Below are positions 21,675 to 29,884 of a stretch of DNA of 64,000 nt, one piece after another. Position numbers and translations under genes: made by a program. The notes under the pieces are model-generated. The model worked only from the letters and a program-made list of their open reading frames with translations, had not been told where the DNA came from and made no database searches. Every line of letters begins with the position of its first letter. Within the stretch, counting starts at the first letter, position 1. Origin of the DNA: Gilliamella apis (GTDB lineage Bacteria > Pseudomonadota > Gammaproteobacteria > Enterobacterales > Orbaceae); contig NZ_CP132381.1 in NCBI RefSeq assembly GCF_030758615.1, positions 1,178,001-1,242,000 on the forward strand, in the 5' to 3' direction.

Positions 21675-22649
21675 ATGCACAAGTTAAAACTATCATCTGA
21701 AATCGAACAAACTCAGCTTGGAATGCGATTGGATCAGGCGTTGTCCGAGCTTTTTCCTGATTATTCTAGGTCAAGAATTAAAGAATGGATCATAGATAAT
21801 AAGGTATTAGTGAACAATAATATTGTAAATAAACCCAAAGATAAAGTACTTGGTGGTGAAAAAATATCCATCGAAGTTGAAATTGAAGAAGAAACCTATC
21901 ATCAACCAGAAGATATAAAACTTAATATTGTTTATGAAGATGATCATATTTTGGTCATTAATAAACCACGAGATTTAGTTGTTCATCCTGGAGCAGGGAA
22001 TCCAAATGGTACGGTATTGAACGCACTACTTTATCACTATCCAGATATCTCACGAGTGCCAAGAGCAGGTATTGTCCACCGTCTAGATAAAGATACAACA
22101 GGTTTAATGGTTGTTGCTAAAACCATTGAAGCACAAACTCATTTAGTTGAATCATTACAACTTCGTGAGATAACTCGTGAGTATGAAGCGGTTGCTATGG
22201 GGATCATTACTGCTGGTGGAACCGTAGATCAACCAATTACTCGCCATCCAACTAAACGGACACATATGGCGGTTTTTCCAACCGGAAAGCCTGCAGTAAC
22301 CCATTATCGAGTAATGGAAAAATATCGTCTACATACTCGATTACGTTTAAGACTGGAAACAGGGCGTACCCATCAAATTCGTGTACATATGGCTCATATT
22401 GCACATCCACTGGTCGGTGATCCCCTTTATGGTGGTCGACCAAGGCCACCGAAAGGCGCTAGCGAATCATTTATCCAAACTCTGCGTGATTTTGATCGCC
22501 AAGCCTTACATGCCACTATGTTACGTTTATATCATCCAATTACTGGCGAACTAATGGAATGGCATGCACCAATACCTGAGGATATGCAAAAATTAATACA
22601 AGAGTTACAATTAGATACAGAACTTCATAAAGATGAACTTGATTGGTAA
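21675..22649 (+). CDS. rluD: 23S rRNA pseudouridine synthase RluD
   Basis: RluD makes pseudouridines 1911, 1915 and 1917 in helix 69 of 23S rRNA. An S4-like RNA-binding domain occupies residues 1-80 (LDQALSELFPDYSRSRIKEW). The catalytic motif HRLDKDTTGL carries the catalytic aspartate near residue 140. The length of 324 residues is normal. The next gene, pgeF, starts 5 bases after the stop, as in E. coli. Confidence 0.96.
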   Translation: MHKLKLSSEIEQTQLGMRLDQALSELFPDYSRSRIKEWIIDNKVLVNNNIVNKPKDKVLGGEKISIEVEIEEETYHQPEDIKLNIVYEDDHILVINKPRDLVVHPGAGNPNGTVLNALLYHYPDISRVPRAGIVHRLDKDTTGLMVVAKTIEAQTHLVESLQLREITREYEAVAMGIITAGGTVDQPITRHPTKRTHMAVFPTGKPAVTHYRVMEKYRLHTRLRLRLETGRTHQIRVHMAHIAHPLVGDPLYGGRPRPPKGASESFIQTLRDFDRQALHATMLRLYHPITGELMEWHAPIPEDMQKLIQELQLDTELHKDELDW

Positions 22650-22654
22650 TAGTT

Positions 22655-23431
22655 ATGATTAAATCAATTTATCCCTATTGGCCAGCACCGACAAATATTC
22701 GTGCTTTTACTACAACTCGCATCGGTGGTGTGAGTTCTACGCCGTTTGATAGCCTAAATTTAGGTAGCCGTACTGGTGATGATTTGAATGATATCGTCGA
22801 AAATCGTCGTCTTATAATTAATGCTGAAAAAATTCCTAGTGAACCTTATTGGCTAAATCAAACCCATAGCACAACCGTACTTGATATTTCAGAAATTCAA
22901 TTACAGCCGGCAACTGGATTAATTGGTAGTAGTGAGCGATTTGAAGCTGATGGATCATATACTCGGCAAGTTAATCAAGTTAGTGTTGTCTTAACGGCTG
23001 ATTGTATGCCTGTACTATTTTGTTCAATTGAAGGCAATGAGGTCGCCGCCGCTCATGCTGGTTGGCGTGGGCTTTGTCATGGTATTTTAGAAGAAACGGC
23101 AAAGAAATTTTATTGTAAGGCTAGTGATATCATCGTTTGGCTTGGTCCAGCAATTGGCGCTACAAAATTTGAAGTAGGTGGTGAAGTGAAAAAGCAGTTT
23201 GAAGCTTACGATGCAAATGCGCATCATGCATTTAAACTAATTGATGCCAAACAACAAAAATATTTAGCAGATCTTTATATGATTGCCAAACAGCGATTAA
23301 ACTCAATTGGAATTAAGCAAATTTATGGTGGTAACTATTGTACCTATACTGAGCGAGATCTGTTTTATTCATATCGTCGAGAAAACAAGACAGGAAGAAT
23401 GGCAACAATGATCTGGTTTGAGAAAAATTAA
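22655..23431 (+). CDS. pgeF: Peptidoglycan editing factor / multicopper-type PgeF (YfiH)
   Basis: PgeF removes L-serine wrongly added to peptidoglycan precursors. The fold was earlier described as a laccase or a purine nucleoside phosphorylase. The 258-residue protein has the family motifs TADCMPVLF, AAAHAGWRGLCHGILE, and the late NYCTYTERDLFYSYRRE, which hold the metal-binding H and C residues. The ATG at 22655 lies 5 bases after the rluD stop and is preferred over the TTG at 22643. Confidence 0.93.
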   Translation: MIKSIYPYWPAPTNIRAFTTTRIGGVSSTPFDSLNLGSRTGDDLNDIVENRRLIINAEKIPSEPYWLNQTHSTTVLDISEIQLQPATGLIGSSERFEADGSYTRQVNQVSVVLTADCMPVLFCSIEGNEVAAAHAGWRGLCHGILEETAKKFYCKASDIIVWLGPAIGATKFEVGGEVKKQFEAYDANAHHAFKLIDAKQQKYLADLYMIAKQRLNSIGIKQIYGGNYCTYTERDLFYSYRRENKTGRMATMIWFEKN

Positions 23432-23537
23432 ACCAGCGGTGACAATTATCATGCCTCTTGTTGTAAATTTAACTAAGATATCTATTCATTATCTTCTTCG
23501 TAATGACTAATGAAGAGTGGTAAAATTGATATGCCGG

Positions 23538-23768
23538 TTAACTTATTTCCCAATCAATATGATGAAACTCAACCCAAGCATTGCCATGCGCTGAATAAAC
23601 ATATATGAATAATAAACCGACGAAAATACGATAAAACATCACCATCATCAATAAAAAAATATTGGTCAATAATAATGCTATCTTATTAAAGATTAAAGCA
23701 TAACTTATGGATAAGATTGATTTTTTATGTTTAGTTGTTAATCGTAAAAGATTACTCAATATTGGCAA
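23538..23768 (-). CDS. Possible small membrane protein downstream of queE
   Basis: A 76-residue frame begins inside the last 17 bases of queE and encodes a basic start followed by two hydrophobic segments (ALIFNKIALLLTNIFLLMM and FYRIFVGLLFIYVYS). The overlap would allow translational coupling. I recognise no family, and such a frame can arise by chance in AT-rich DNA. If it is not real, the stretch 23432-23751 holds nothing I can identify. Confidence 0.25.
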   Translation of the reverse strand: MPILSNLLRLTTKHKKSILSISYALIFNKIALLLTNIFLLMMVMFYRIFVGLLFIYVYSAHGNAWVEFHHIDWEIS

Positions 23769-24366
23769 ATTTATGTGTTTGTAGACTTAACATCCATTTA
23801 TTATCAATACGTTTATGATTAATCTTACCTAACAACTCAATGGTATCAAACATATTCATCTCACCATTGACTTCGCAAGGTGACAAATAGTATCGCTTAG
23901 CTTGAATATGCTGCTCAATATAGTAACAAAAATCGATAAATCCCGTCTGTTTCTCTGCGACAATTCTTATTTCACTAGCTGTTGGTTGCAAAATTTTTTG
24001 ATAACGATGGTGATAACAAAATTTAGGACTCAGTGCAATATAATCAATCAGCGGATCGACTTTACCTAGTCCATTACTCTCAATAGCGATATAATAGCCA
24101 GCTTGTTTTAAATGCGTTAATAATGAAGATAACTCTTTAACCATTGTGGGCTCACCACCGGTAATGATAATATTGCTACTTTTATATTGCTTAACTTTTG
24201 CAACTATTTGCTCTAACGTAAAACGTTGAAATTTGCGGAAATTAGTATCACACCAACTACAATTTAAATTACAGCCAGCAAAACGAATAAAAATAGCTGG
24301 CATACCAGTGTTATAACCTTCGCCTTGTAAAGATTCGAAGATTTCAACAATACGATATTCGATCAT
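23752..24366 (-). CDS. queE: 7-carboxy-7-deazaguanine synthase QueE
   Basis: QueE is a radical-SAM enzyme that converts carboxytetrahydropterin to carboxydeazaguanine in queuosine synthesis. The iron-sulfur motif is CNLNCSWC near residue 32, of the usual CxxxCxxC type, followed by CDTNF. ITGGEP, a SAM-contact motif, is near residue 68. The length of 204 residues is a little below the E. coli protein. It overlaps queD by 4 bases, so the two are translationally coupled under the upstream preQ1 riboswitch. Confidence 0.94.
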   Translation of the reverse strand: MIEYRIVEIFESLQGEGYNTGMPAIFIRFAGCNLNCSWCDTNFRKFQRFTLEQIVAKVKQYKSSNIIITGGEPTMVKELSSLLTHLKQAGYYIAIESNGLGKVDPLIDYIALSPKFCYHHRYQKILQPTASEIRIVAEKQTGFIDFCYYIEQHIQAKRYYLSPCEVNGEMNMFDTIELLGKINHKRIDNKWMLSLQTHKFANIE

Positions 24367-24791
24367 TTTTCGCCCCGATGATACTCACAGTAAGAAGTAG
24401 GGGTTTCCCAAAGCTTAATCATCGACACGGGTAGAAATTGTGATAAGTGGTCAAAAATAAATTTACTCATTCCTTCTGCAGTAGTGCGACAAGGAAAAGC
24501 AAAAATTTTACGTTGCATTTGCTGCAAAAGCTCAGCTATTTGCCTTTCATTAGTATTATTTTGATTATAAAGATAAGCATGATCGAGTTGGTCGATAATT
24601 TGCTGTTTTACAACTGATTTTATGTCAGCATAATCCATCACCATATCAGCACTTGAACCGTTGGTAATAAGTTCATTGCTGATTTCGACTAACAAACGGT
24701 AAGTATGACCATGTAGATTATGACATTTTCCATTATGCCCATCTAACATATGACAAGCATCAAACTGGAACTCTTTAGCAATTTTAAACAT
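24363..24791 (-). CDS. queD: 6-carboxytetrahydropterin synthase QueD
   Basis: QueD makes 6-carboxy-5,6,7,8-tetrahydropterin from dihydroneopterin triphosphate, the step before QueE. The 142-residue protein has the zinc-binding histidines in FDACHML and CHNLHGHTY, the catalytic cysteine between them, and DLDH-like DQLDHAYLYN. It is the first gene of queD-queE and its Shine-Dalgarno is part of a riboswitch tail. Confidence 0.94.
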   Translation of the reverse strand: MFKIAKEFQFDACHMLDGHNGKCHNLHGHTYRLLVEISNELITNGSSADMVMDYADIKSVVKQQIIDQLDHAYLYNQNNTNERQIAELLQQMQRKIFAFPCRTTAEGMSKFIFDHLSQFLPVSMIKLWETPTSYCEYHRGEK

Positions 24792-24798
24792 ATTTCTT

Positions 24799-24835
24799 TC
24801 CTAGTTTTTTTTCGTGGGATGGATTACGAACCACG
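24799..24835 (-). promoter_or_regulatory. PreQ1-I riboswitch in the queD-queE leader
   Basis: On the minus strand, CGTGG (24835-24831) pairs with CCACG (24817-24813). The loop starts TTC, giving the GGTTC signature, and ends in a CCC run. An A-rich tail AAAAAAAACTAGGA follows. This is the arrangement of the small class-I preQ1 aptamer. The tail contains the Shine-Dalgarno (GGA at 24801-24799), 7 bases before the queD ATG, and the loop's TCC can pair with it. Ligand binding would hide the ribosome site, so translation should fall when preQ1 is plentiful. The pairing scheme is my inference; the consensus is established knowledge. Confidence 0.8.
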
Positions 24836-25017
24836 GTTAGCTAACCTAACAAAATAAAGCGGCTAATATAAAGGATAAAAGCTTGAGTGTCATCCAAATT
24901 TACTAAACATTTTTGTTTAAGTGCCGGTTTTTCAAACTACTTTATCTTTTATAAAGACGCGAGTAAAATATAAACGATTTTATTGCAAAAATTCGTCAAA
25001 AATATTGTTAATCAGCT

Positions 25018-25045
25018 CTTGAAATTTATTCTTCCACACTCATTT
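25018..25045 (+). promoter_or_regulatory. Putative sigma-32 heat-shock promoter of clpB
   Basis: CTTGAAA at 25018-25024 matches the sigma-32 -35 exactly. After 13 bases, ACTCATTT (25038-25045) matches 6 of 8 positions of the CCCCATnT -10. The start of clpB is 69 bases further on. A heat-shock promoter before clpB is expected from E. coli. Confidence 0.5.
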
Positions 25046-25114
25046 AGTGATTATGCAAATGGATTAAATGTGTTACACATTTAAACCAAATTTATTGCTT
25101 AGGAGATAAATAAT

Positions 25115-27685
25115 ATGAGGTTAGATAAACTCACTAACAAATTTCAACAAGCTTTAGCTGATGCGCAATCAATCGCATTAGGTAAAGACAATCAATATAT
25201 AGAGCCGATCCATGTATTATCTGCCATGCTTAATCAAGAAGGCAGTGGGATTAATCCATTACTGGTGGCTTCAGGTGCAAATATTGCGACATTACAACAA
25301 GAATTAAATCAAGCAATTGAACGTTTACCCCAAGTTCAAGGCATTGGTGGTGAAGTTATTCCATCACAAGAATTAGTAAGAATTTTGAATCTATGTGACA
25401 AATTAGCGCAAAAAAATGGCGATAGCTATATTTCATCTGAATTATTCATACTAGCTGCATTAGATGAAAAAGGTAATTTAACCGATATTTTAAAAAGAGC
25501 AGGTGTCAGCAAAGACAAATTTAGCCAAGCAGTTAACCAAGTAAGAGGGAGTGATAACGTGAACGATCCTAATGCTGAAGATCAACGTGGTGCATTGAAA
25601 AAATATACCATTGATTTAACCGAAAGAGCCGAACAAGGCAAGCTTGATCCAGTCATTGGTCGTGATGAAGAGATTCGCCGAACCATTCAAGTATTGCAAC
25701 GTCGAACTAAAAACAATCCAGTATTAATTGGTGAGCCAGGAGTTGGTAAAACAGCTATCGTAGAAGGTTTAGCACAACGTATTGTTAATCGTGAAGTGCC
25801 AGAAGGTTTACGTAACAAACGAGTATTATCATTAGATATGGGGGCATTAATTGCCGGTGCTAAATATCGTGGTGAATTTGAAGAACGCTTAAAAGCGGTA
25901 CTTAAAGATATCGCCAAAGCCGAAGGTAGTATTATTCTCTTTATCGATGAAATACATACTATGGTCGGTGCTGGTAAAAGTGATGGAGCAATGGATGCTG
26001 GTAATATGTTAAAACCGGCATTAGCTCGAGGTGAGTTACACTGTGTTGGTGCCACCACGCTTGATGAATATCGTCAATATATCGAAAAAGATCCGGCATT
26101 AGAACGTCGTTTTCAAAAAGTATATGTAGCAGAACCGTCAGTTGAAGATACCATTGCAATATTGCGTGGTTTAAAAGAACGTTATGAACTGCATCATCAT
26201 GTGCAAATTACCGATCCGGCAATTGTTGCAGCAGCAACCTTATCGCATCGTTATATCTCCGATCGTATGTTACCAGACAAAGCGATCGACTTAATTGATG
26301 AAGCAGCATCAAGTATCCGTATGCAAATGGACTCAAAACCAGAGTCATTGGATCGGCTTGAACGACGTATTATTCAGCTCAAACTTGAACAACAAGCGCT
26401 CAAGAAAGAGTCTGATGATGCAAGTAAAAAACGACTTGAGATGTTAAATGATGAACTTGCTGAAAAAGAAAAGGCTTATGCATCACTTGAAGAAGAGTGG
26501 AAATCAGAGAAGGCTGCGCTTTCGGGTACTCAAAATATCAAGGCCGAGTTGGAAAAAGCACGTACTGAAATAGAACAGGCTCGCCGAATGGGCGACTTAA
26601 ACAAGATGTCCGAACTACAGTATGGCAAAATCCCAGAATTAGAGAAGAAACTAGCAGCAGCCACACAGCTAGAAGGTAAAACTATGAAGTTATTGCGTAA
26701 CAAAGTCACCGATAACGAAATTGCTGAAGTTTTATCGAAAGCAACAGGTATTCCTGTATCGAGAATGCTAGAGAGTGAAAAAGAAAAACTGTTACATATG
26801 GAAGACGCCCTACATAAACGTGTTATTGGTCAAAATGAAGCGGTGGTTGCTGTGGCCAATGCTATTCGTCGTAGTCGAGCAGGGCTTTCTGATCCGAATA
26901 AACCGATTGGTTCCTTCTTATTCTTAGGACCGACAGGTGTTGGTAAAACAGAACTTTGCAAAGCATTGGCTAACTTTATGTTTGACAGTGAAGATGCTAT
27001 GGTACGTATCGACATGTCTGAGTTTATGGAAAAACATTCTGTAGCTCGATTAATCGGTGCACCTCCTGGTTATGTTGGTTATGAAGAAGGAGGCTATCTC
27101 ACTGAAGCAGTGAGACGACGACCATACTCTGTTATCTTACTCGATGAAGTCGAAAAAGCACATCCAGATGTTTTTAACATCTTATTACAAGTATTGGATG
27201 ATGGACGATTAACTGATGGACAAGGTCGTACTGTTGATTTTCGTAATACAGTAATTATCATGACATCTAACTTAGGTTCTGATCTGATTCAAGGTCAAGT
27301 CGAACTGAGTTACGACGAGATGAAAGCGTTAGTCATGACTGTGGTAACTAAACACTTTAGACCGGAGTTTATCAATCGTATTGATGAAACTGTGGTATTC
27401 CATCCATTAGGACAAGAAAACATCAAAGCAATTGCGAAAATTCAATTAGCTCATGTTGAAAAACGTCTTGATGAGCGTGGATATGAAATGGATATCTCTG
27501 ATGCCGCACTGGAACAATTAGCTAAAGTTGGTTTTGACCCAATTTATGGTGCAAGACCATTAAAACGTGCAATACAACAAGAGATTGAAAATCCATTAGC
27601 ACAACAGATTCTATCTGGCAAATTAGTTCCGGGTAAAACGATTCATCTAGATTTGGATGATGGTAATATTGTTGCCAAACAGTAA
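25115..27685 (+). CDS. clpB: Chaperone ClpB, disaggregase
   Basis: ClpB is a hexameric AAA+ ATPase that threads proteins out of aggregates together with DnaK. The 856-residue protein has an N-domain with two Clp repeats, Walker [10 protein letters not shown] near residue 206 in the first ATPase domain, the long coiled-coil middle domain around residues 400-525 (rich in E, K and L), and a second Walker [10 protein letters not shown] near residue 605 with [15 protein letters not shown]. Length and order are those of full-length ClpB. It is monocistronic with its own terminator. Confidence 0.98.
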   Translation: MRLDKLTNKFQQALADAQSIALGKDNQYIEPIHVLSAMLNQEGSGINPLLVASGANIATLQQELNQAIERLPQVQGIGGEVIPSQELVRILNLCDKLAQKNGDSYISSELFILAALDEKGNLTDILKRAGVSKDKFSQAVNQVRGSDNVNDPNAEDQRGALKKYTIDLTERAEQGKLDPVIGRDEEIRRTIQVLQRRTKNNPVLIGEPGVGKTAIVEGLAQRIVNREVPEGLRNKRVLSLDMGALIAGAKYRGEFEERLKAVLKDIAKAEGSIILFIDEIHTMVGAGKSDGAMDAGNMLKPALARGELHCVGATTLDEYRQYIEKDPALERRFQKVYVAEPSVEDTIAILRGLKERYELHHHVQITDPAIVAAATLSHRYISDRMLPDKAIDLIDEAASSIRMQMDSKPESLDRLERRIIQLKLEQQALKKESDDASKKRLEMLNDELAEKEKAYASLEEEWKSEKAALSGTQNIKAELEKARTEIEQARRMGDLNKMSELQYGKIPELEKKLAAATQLEGKTMKLLRNKVTDNEIAEVLSKATGIPVSRMLESEKEKLLHMEDALHKRVIGQNEAVVAVANAIRRSRAGLSDPNKPIGSFLFLGPTGVGKTELCKALANFMFDSEDAMVRIDMSEFMEKHSVARLIGAPPGYVGYEEGGYLTEAVRRRPYSVILLDEVEKAHPDVFNILLQVLDDGRLTDGQGRTVDFRNTVIIMTSNLGSDLIQGQVELSYDEMKALVMTVVTKHFRPEFINRIDETVVFHPLGQENIKAIAKIQLAHVEKRLDERGYEMDISDAALEQLAKVGFDPIYGARPLKRAIQQEIENPLAQQILSGKLVPGKTIHLDLDDGNIVAKQ

Positions 27686-27733
27686 AGCTACTTATTGATT
27701 GGTTGTCGAAATTACAACAATATTAATAAAGCC

Positions 27734-27767
27734 AAAAAGCCTGAAAATTAATTTTCAGGCTTTTTTA
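27734..27767 (+). terminator. Rho-independent terminator of clpB
   Basis: AAGCCTGAAAATT and AATTTTCAGGCTT form a perfect 13-base stem with flanking A and T runs, 51 bases after the clpB stop. The symmetry means it could act from either side. Confidence 0.9.
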
Positions 27768-27826
27768 TTTATAGCATTAGTATTCTTATTTATGAAAAAA
27801 TCAAACTCATTTAATTAGATAAAAAA

Positions 27827-27845
27827 TTGAGGAAAGGGGTTTTTA
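27827..27845 (+). repeat. 19-base element shared with the second adhesin leader (copy 1)
   Basis: TTGAGGAAAGGGGTTTTTA occurs here and again at 48184-48202, identically. A G-rich 19-mer repeated exactly in AT-rich DNA is not expected by chance. At the other site it sits 243 bases before the adhesin start. Here it is separated from the adhesin leader by the secreted-protein gene at 27975-29063. Confidence 0.7.
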
Positions 27846-27974
27846 GTTTATCAAAACTAAATTATGTAATCTTTGTGATTAAATATAAAATTGAAAATAA
27901 CTTAATTTAACAAAGAAGACCTAGACTTTAGGTGGACTTCTTATTTTTCTATAATTTAATATCAAAGATCGTAC

Positions 27975-29063
27975 TTAGTCGTATATATAACCAGGTATTA
28001 ATTTACCTTTGTACCATACTTTATCATTATAAAGAATATTATCTTCACCTATTACACTAGGATTTTCAGTATAAATATTATTACGATTAAGTAAACAATT
28101 ATTATATTCTAAATCAGTGCATTGACGATTTTGCTTACTATCGAAATTATAATAATGGCAGCTATTGCTTTTATTAACATATCGATAATTATGATAATCG
28201 TAAATCGCAGTTATTTTGGTTAAGACTCTGTGATTTTGATCATCAAAATCATAACAGTCTTTACTGCCTTCAGCCGATCTATCTTTTGGATTAAAGATTA
28301 TATCACTGCCCCAAAGATGAGTTGCGATAAATTTATTATGATGGTTGATATAATAATCATAATTGGAACCTCGTCTAGCATTAAATTTGTAACGTTCAAT
28401 TGCTAAATCTGCAACGCCATCAAAATTAATATCTTGTAGATGAATGCTATAAATTGAATTGTAGCTATAATTCAAATTTTCGATTTTTTGTAATAATTTG
28501 TTGGATGCTTGCTCATAAATATTAATTCCATATAACTTAATCTTTTCATTTTTTTGTTTTCGTAATACAGCGGTAAAGTAGATATTTTCTAAACTATCGT
28601 ATTGTAATAATTCAATATTATTAAATTCGCTGCTAATATCTTCTTCATTGATGAAAAAATCTCTTTGCAATTTGATTGGCTTTAAGCGTTGTTGATGTTC
28701 ATCAAACCAAACTCCAGTTAACTCATGATTTAAAATTATATAGTCACCGCCATAGTCATCAGTTTGATCAAATTTAATATTATCTAATTTAATATAAGAG
28801 AGTTGGTTATTATTAGTATTTGAAGAGTTTGTATTATAAAAAACGACACTTTTGTTATCTACATTAAATGAACTTTGATCTAGTACCAAAGACTGCCAAA
28901 GTTGGTCAGGATTACGCTTATCAATTAAGAAATGTAACGAAGTAATGCTACTATTGAAATATAAAGTAATATCTTTATTAGAACTATTGTCAGTAAATGC
29001 ATAAATTGCACATTTACCTGAGAACGAAAGACAAAGACAAATTAAAAACAATATATTTTTCAT
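27975..29063 (-). CDS. Secreted protein resembling the XAC2610 family
   Basis: A signal peptide, MKNILFLICLCLSFSG, heads about 345 mature residues rich in N, Y and D. The segment SIHLQDINFDGVADLAIERY has the DxNxDGxxDL calcium-loop form found in FG-GAP and XAC2610-type exported proteins, and the protein ends in a cysteine-containing segment (DCYD, SCHYYN, CTDLEYNNCLL). Function is unknown. An ATG at 29075 would add four residues. The gene points away from the adhesin downstream and lies between two pieces of an adhesin-type leader, so it may be an insertion. Confidence 0.7.
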   Translation of the reverse strand: MKNILFLICLCLSFSGKCAIYAFTDNSSNKDITLYFNSSITSLHFLIDKRNPDQLWQSLVLDQSSFNVDNKSVVFYNTNSSNTNNNQLSYIKLDNIKFDQTDDYGGDYIILNHELTGVWFDEHQQRLKPIKLQRDFFINEEDISSEFNNIELLQYDSLENIYFTAVLRKQKNEKIKLYGINIYEQASNKLLQKIENLNYSYNSIYSIHLQDINFDGVADLAIERYKFNARRGSNYDYYINHHNKFIATHLWGSDIIFNPKDRSAEGSKDCYDFDDQNHRVLTKITAIYDYHNYRYVNKSNSCHYYNFDSKQNRQCTDLEYNNCLLNRNNIYTENPSVIGEDNILYNDKVWYKGKLIPGYIYD

Positions 29064-29321
29064 ATTAATAATCATTCAAACTGATTGCTTTTTACGAGTT
29101 AGCAAAATTTAAGAAAAGAATTTTTCAATTATCAAAATTCTTAGTTTTAGTATCTATTATAATAAGCAGTCAGTTTATTTTATATCCATTGAATTATTAT
29201 TACTGTTATCAACTTAATAGTCACTACATAACACAAAATATTTTTAAAAGAGATTCAATAGTCATTTTTAGCAAAATTGATCATTCCAAATAGTACAAAA
29301 GTACATAATCAGAACTTTACT

Positions 29322-29690
29322 TTACATATCTTGACAAATTAACCCCAATTACTATTTGATAAAATGGGTTATTTTAATTATACTTTTTTGGTCAAAAAAA
29401 TGTTTATTATTTAATATAAAACAATGGGGTGTGTTTTAAGTTACCTGGAGGTTAGTCAAGCTATAGTCAGTTGGAAGTTAAATATTACTTGAAATTATTT
29501 ATAATAATTAATAGCAAAATATATTCAAATTATTTAATTGAAAATTGTTTTTATTCTTAAAGTGAACCACTTCCCCCCATAGCAATATTAATATAGATAA
29601 TTCATTGAATTGCAGACATTTAATTTTCAAAACTGTAGTTCTCTCAATTGAATAGTACAAGTGTGTTTTCGAGCAACCTTTGCACTATAA
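29322..29690 (+). pseudogene. Decayed copy of the leader and 5' end of the adhesin gene
   Basis: This stretch aligns with the start of the intact adhesin gene 430-433 bases further on. ATAAAACAATG is at 29416 and 29848, GGAG at 29447 and 29880, CTTGAAATTATTT at 29488 and 29920, and TCTCAATT... at 29641 against TCTTCAATT at 30071. The near-constant offset over about 240 bases shows a tandem duplicate. The copy has lost the start codon and open frame. Its front (TTACATATCTTGACAAA at 29322) matches the leader of the second adhesin at 48302 with one mismatch. Confidence 0.7.
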
Positions 29691-29884
29691 AGTTTGTATC
29701 ATTATAGATAAAAATCAATAACAGTTGTTCTTCAAAATTAGTAAGCATAAATTAATTTATGCATGTATTACCAAATTAAATATAAAGCAAAACAGATAAC
29801 CAAATTTGTTTTGATTATATTTTTGTCAGAAAAGTAATTTTATAACAATAAAACAATGAAGTGTGAATAAATGGGATTCGGAGT
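29691..29884 (+). other. AT-rich leader of the first adhesin gene
   Basis: This is the rest of the 809-base gap before the adhesin. It is very AT-rich, with no open frame. GGGA at 29873-29876 lies 8 bases before the ATG and can serve as its ribosome site. I could not choose a convincing sigma-70 promoter. Confidence 0.4.

Noticed and set aside
25687..26159. Minus-strand frames opposite clpB
   Set aside because: ClpB is unmistakable on the other strand and these have no start signals.
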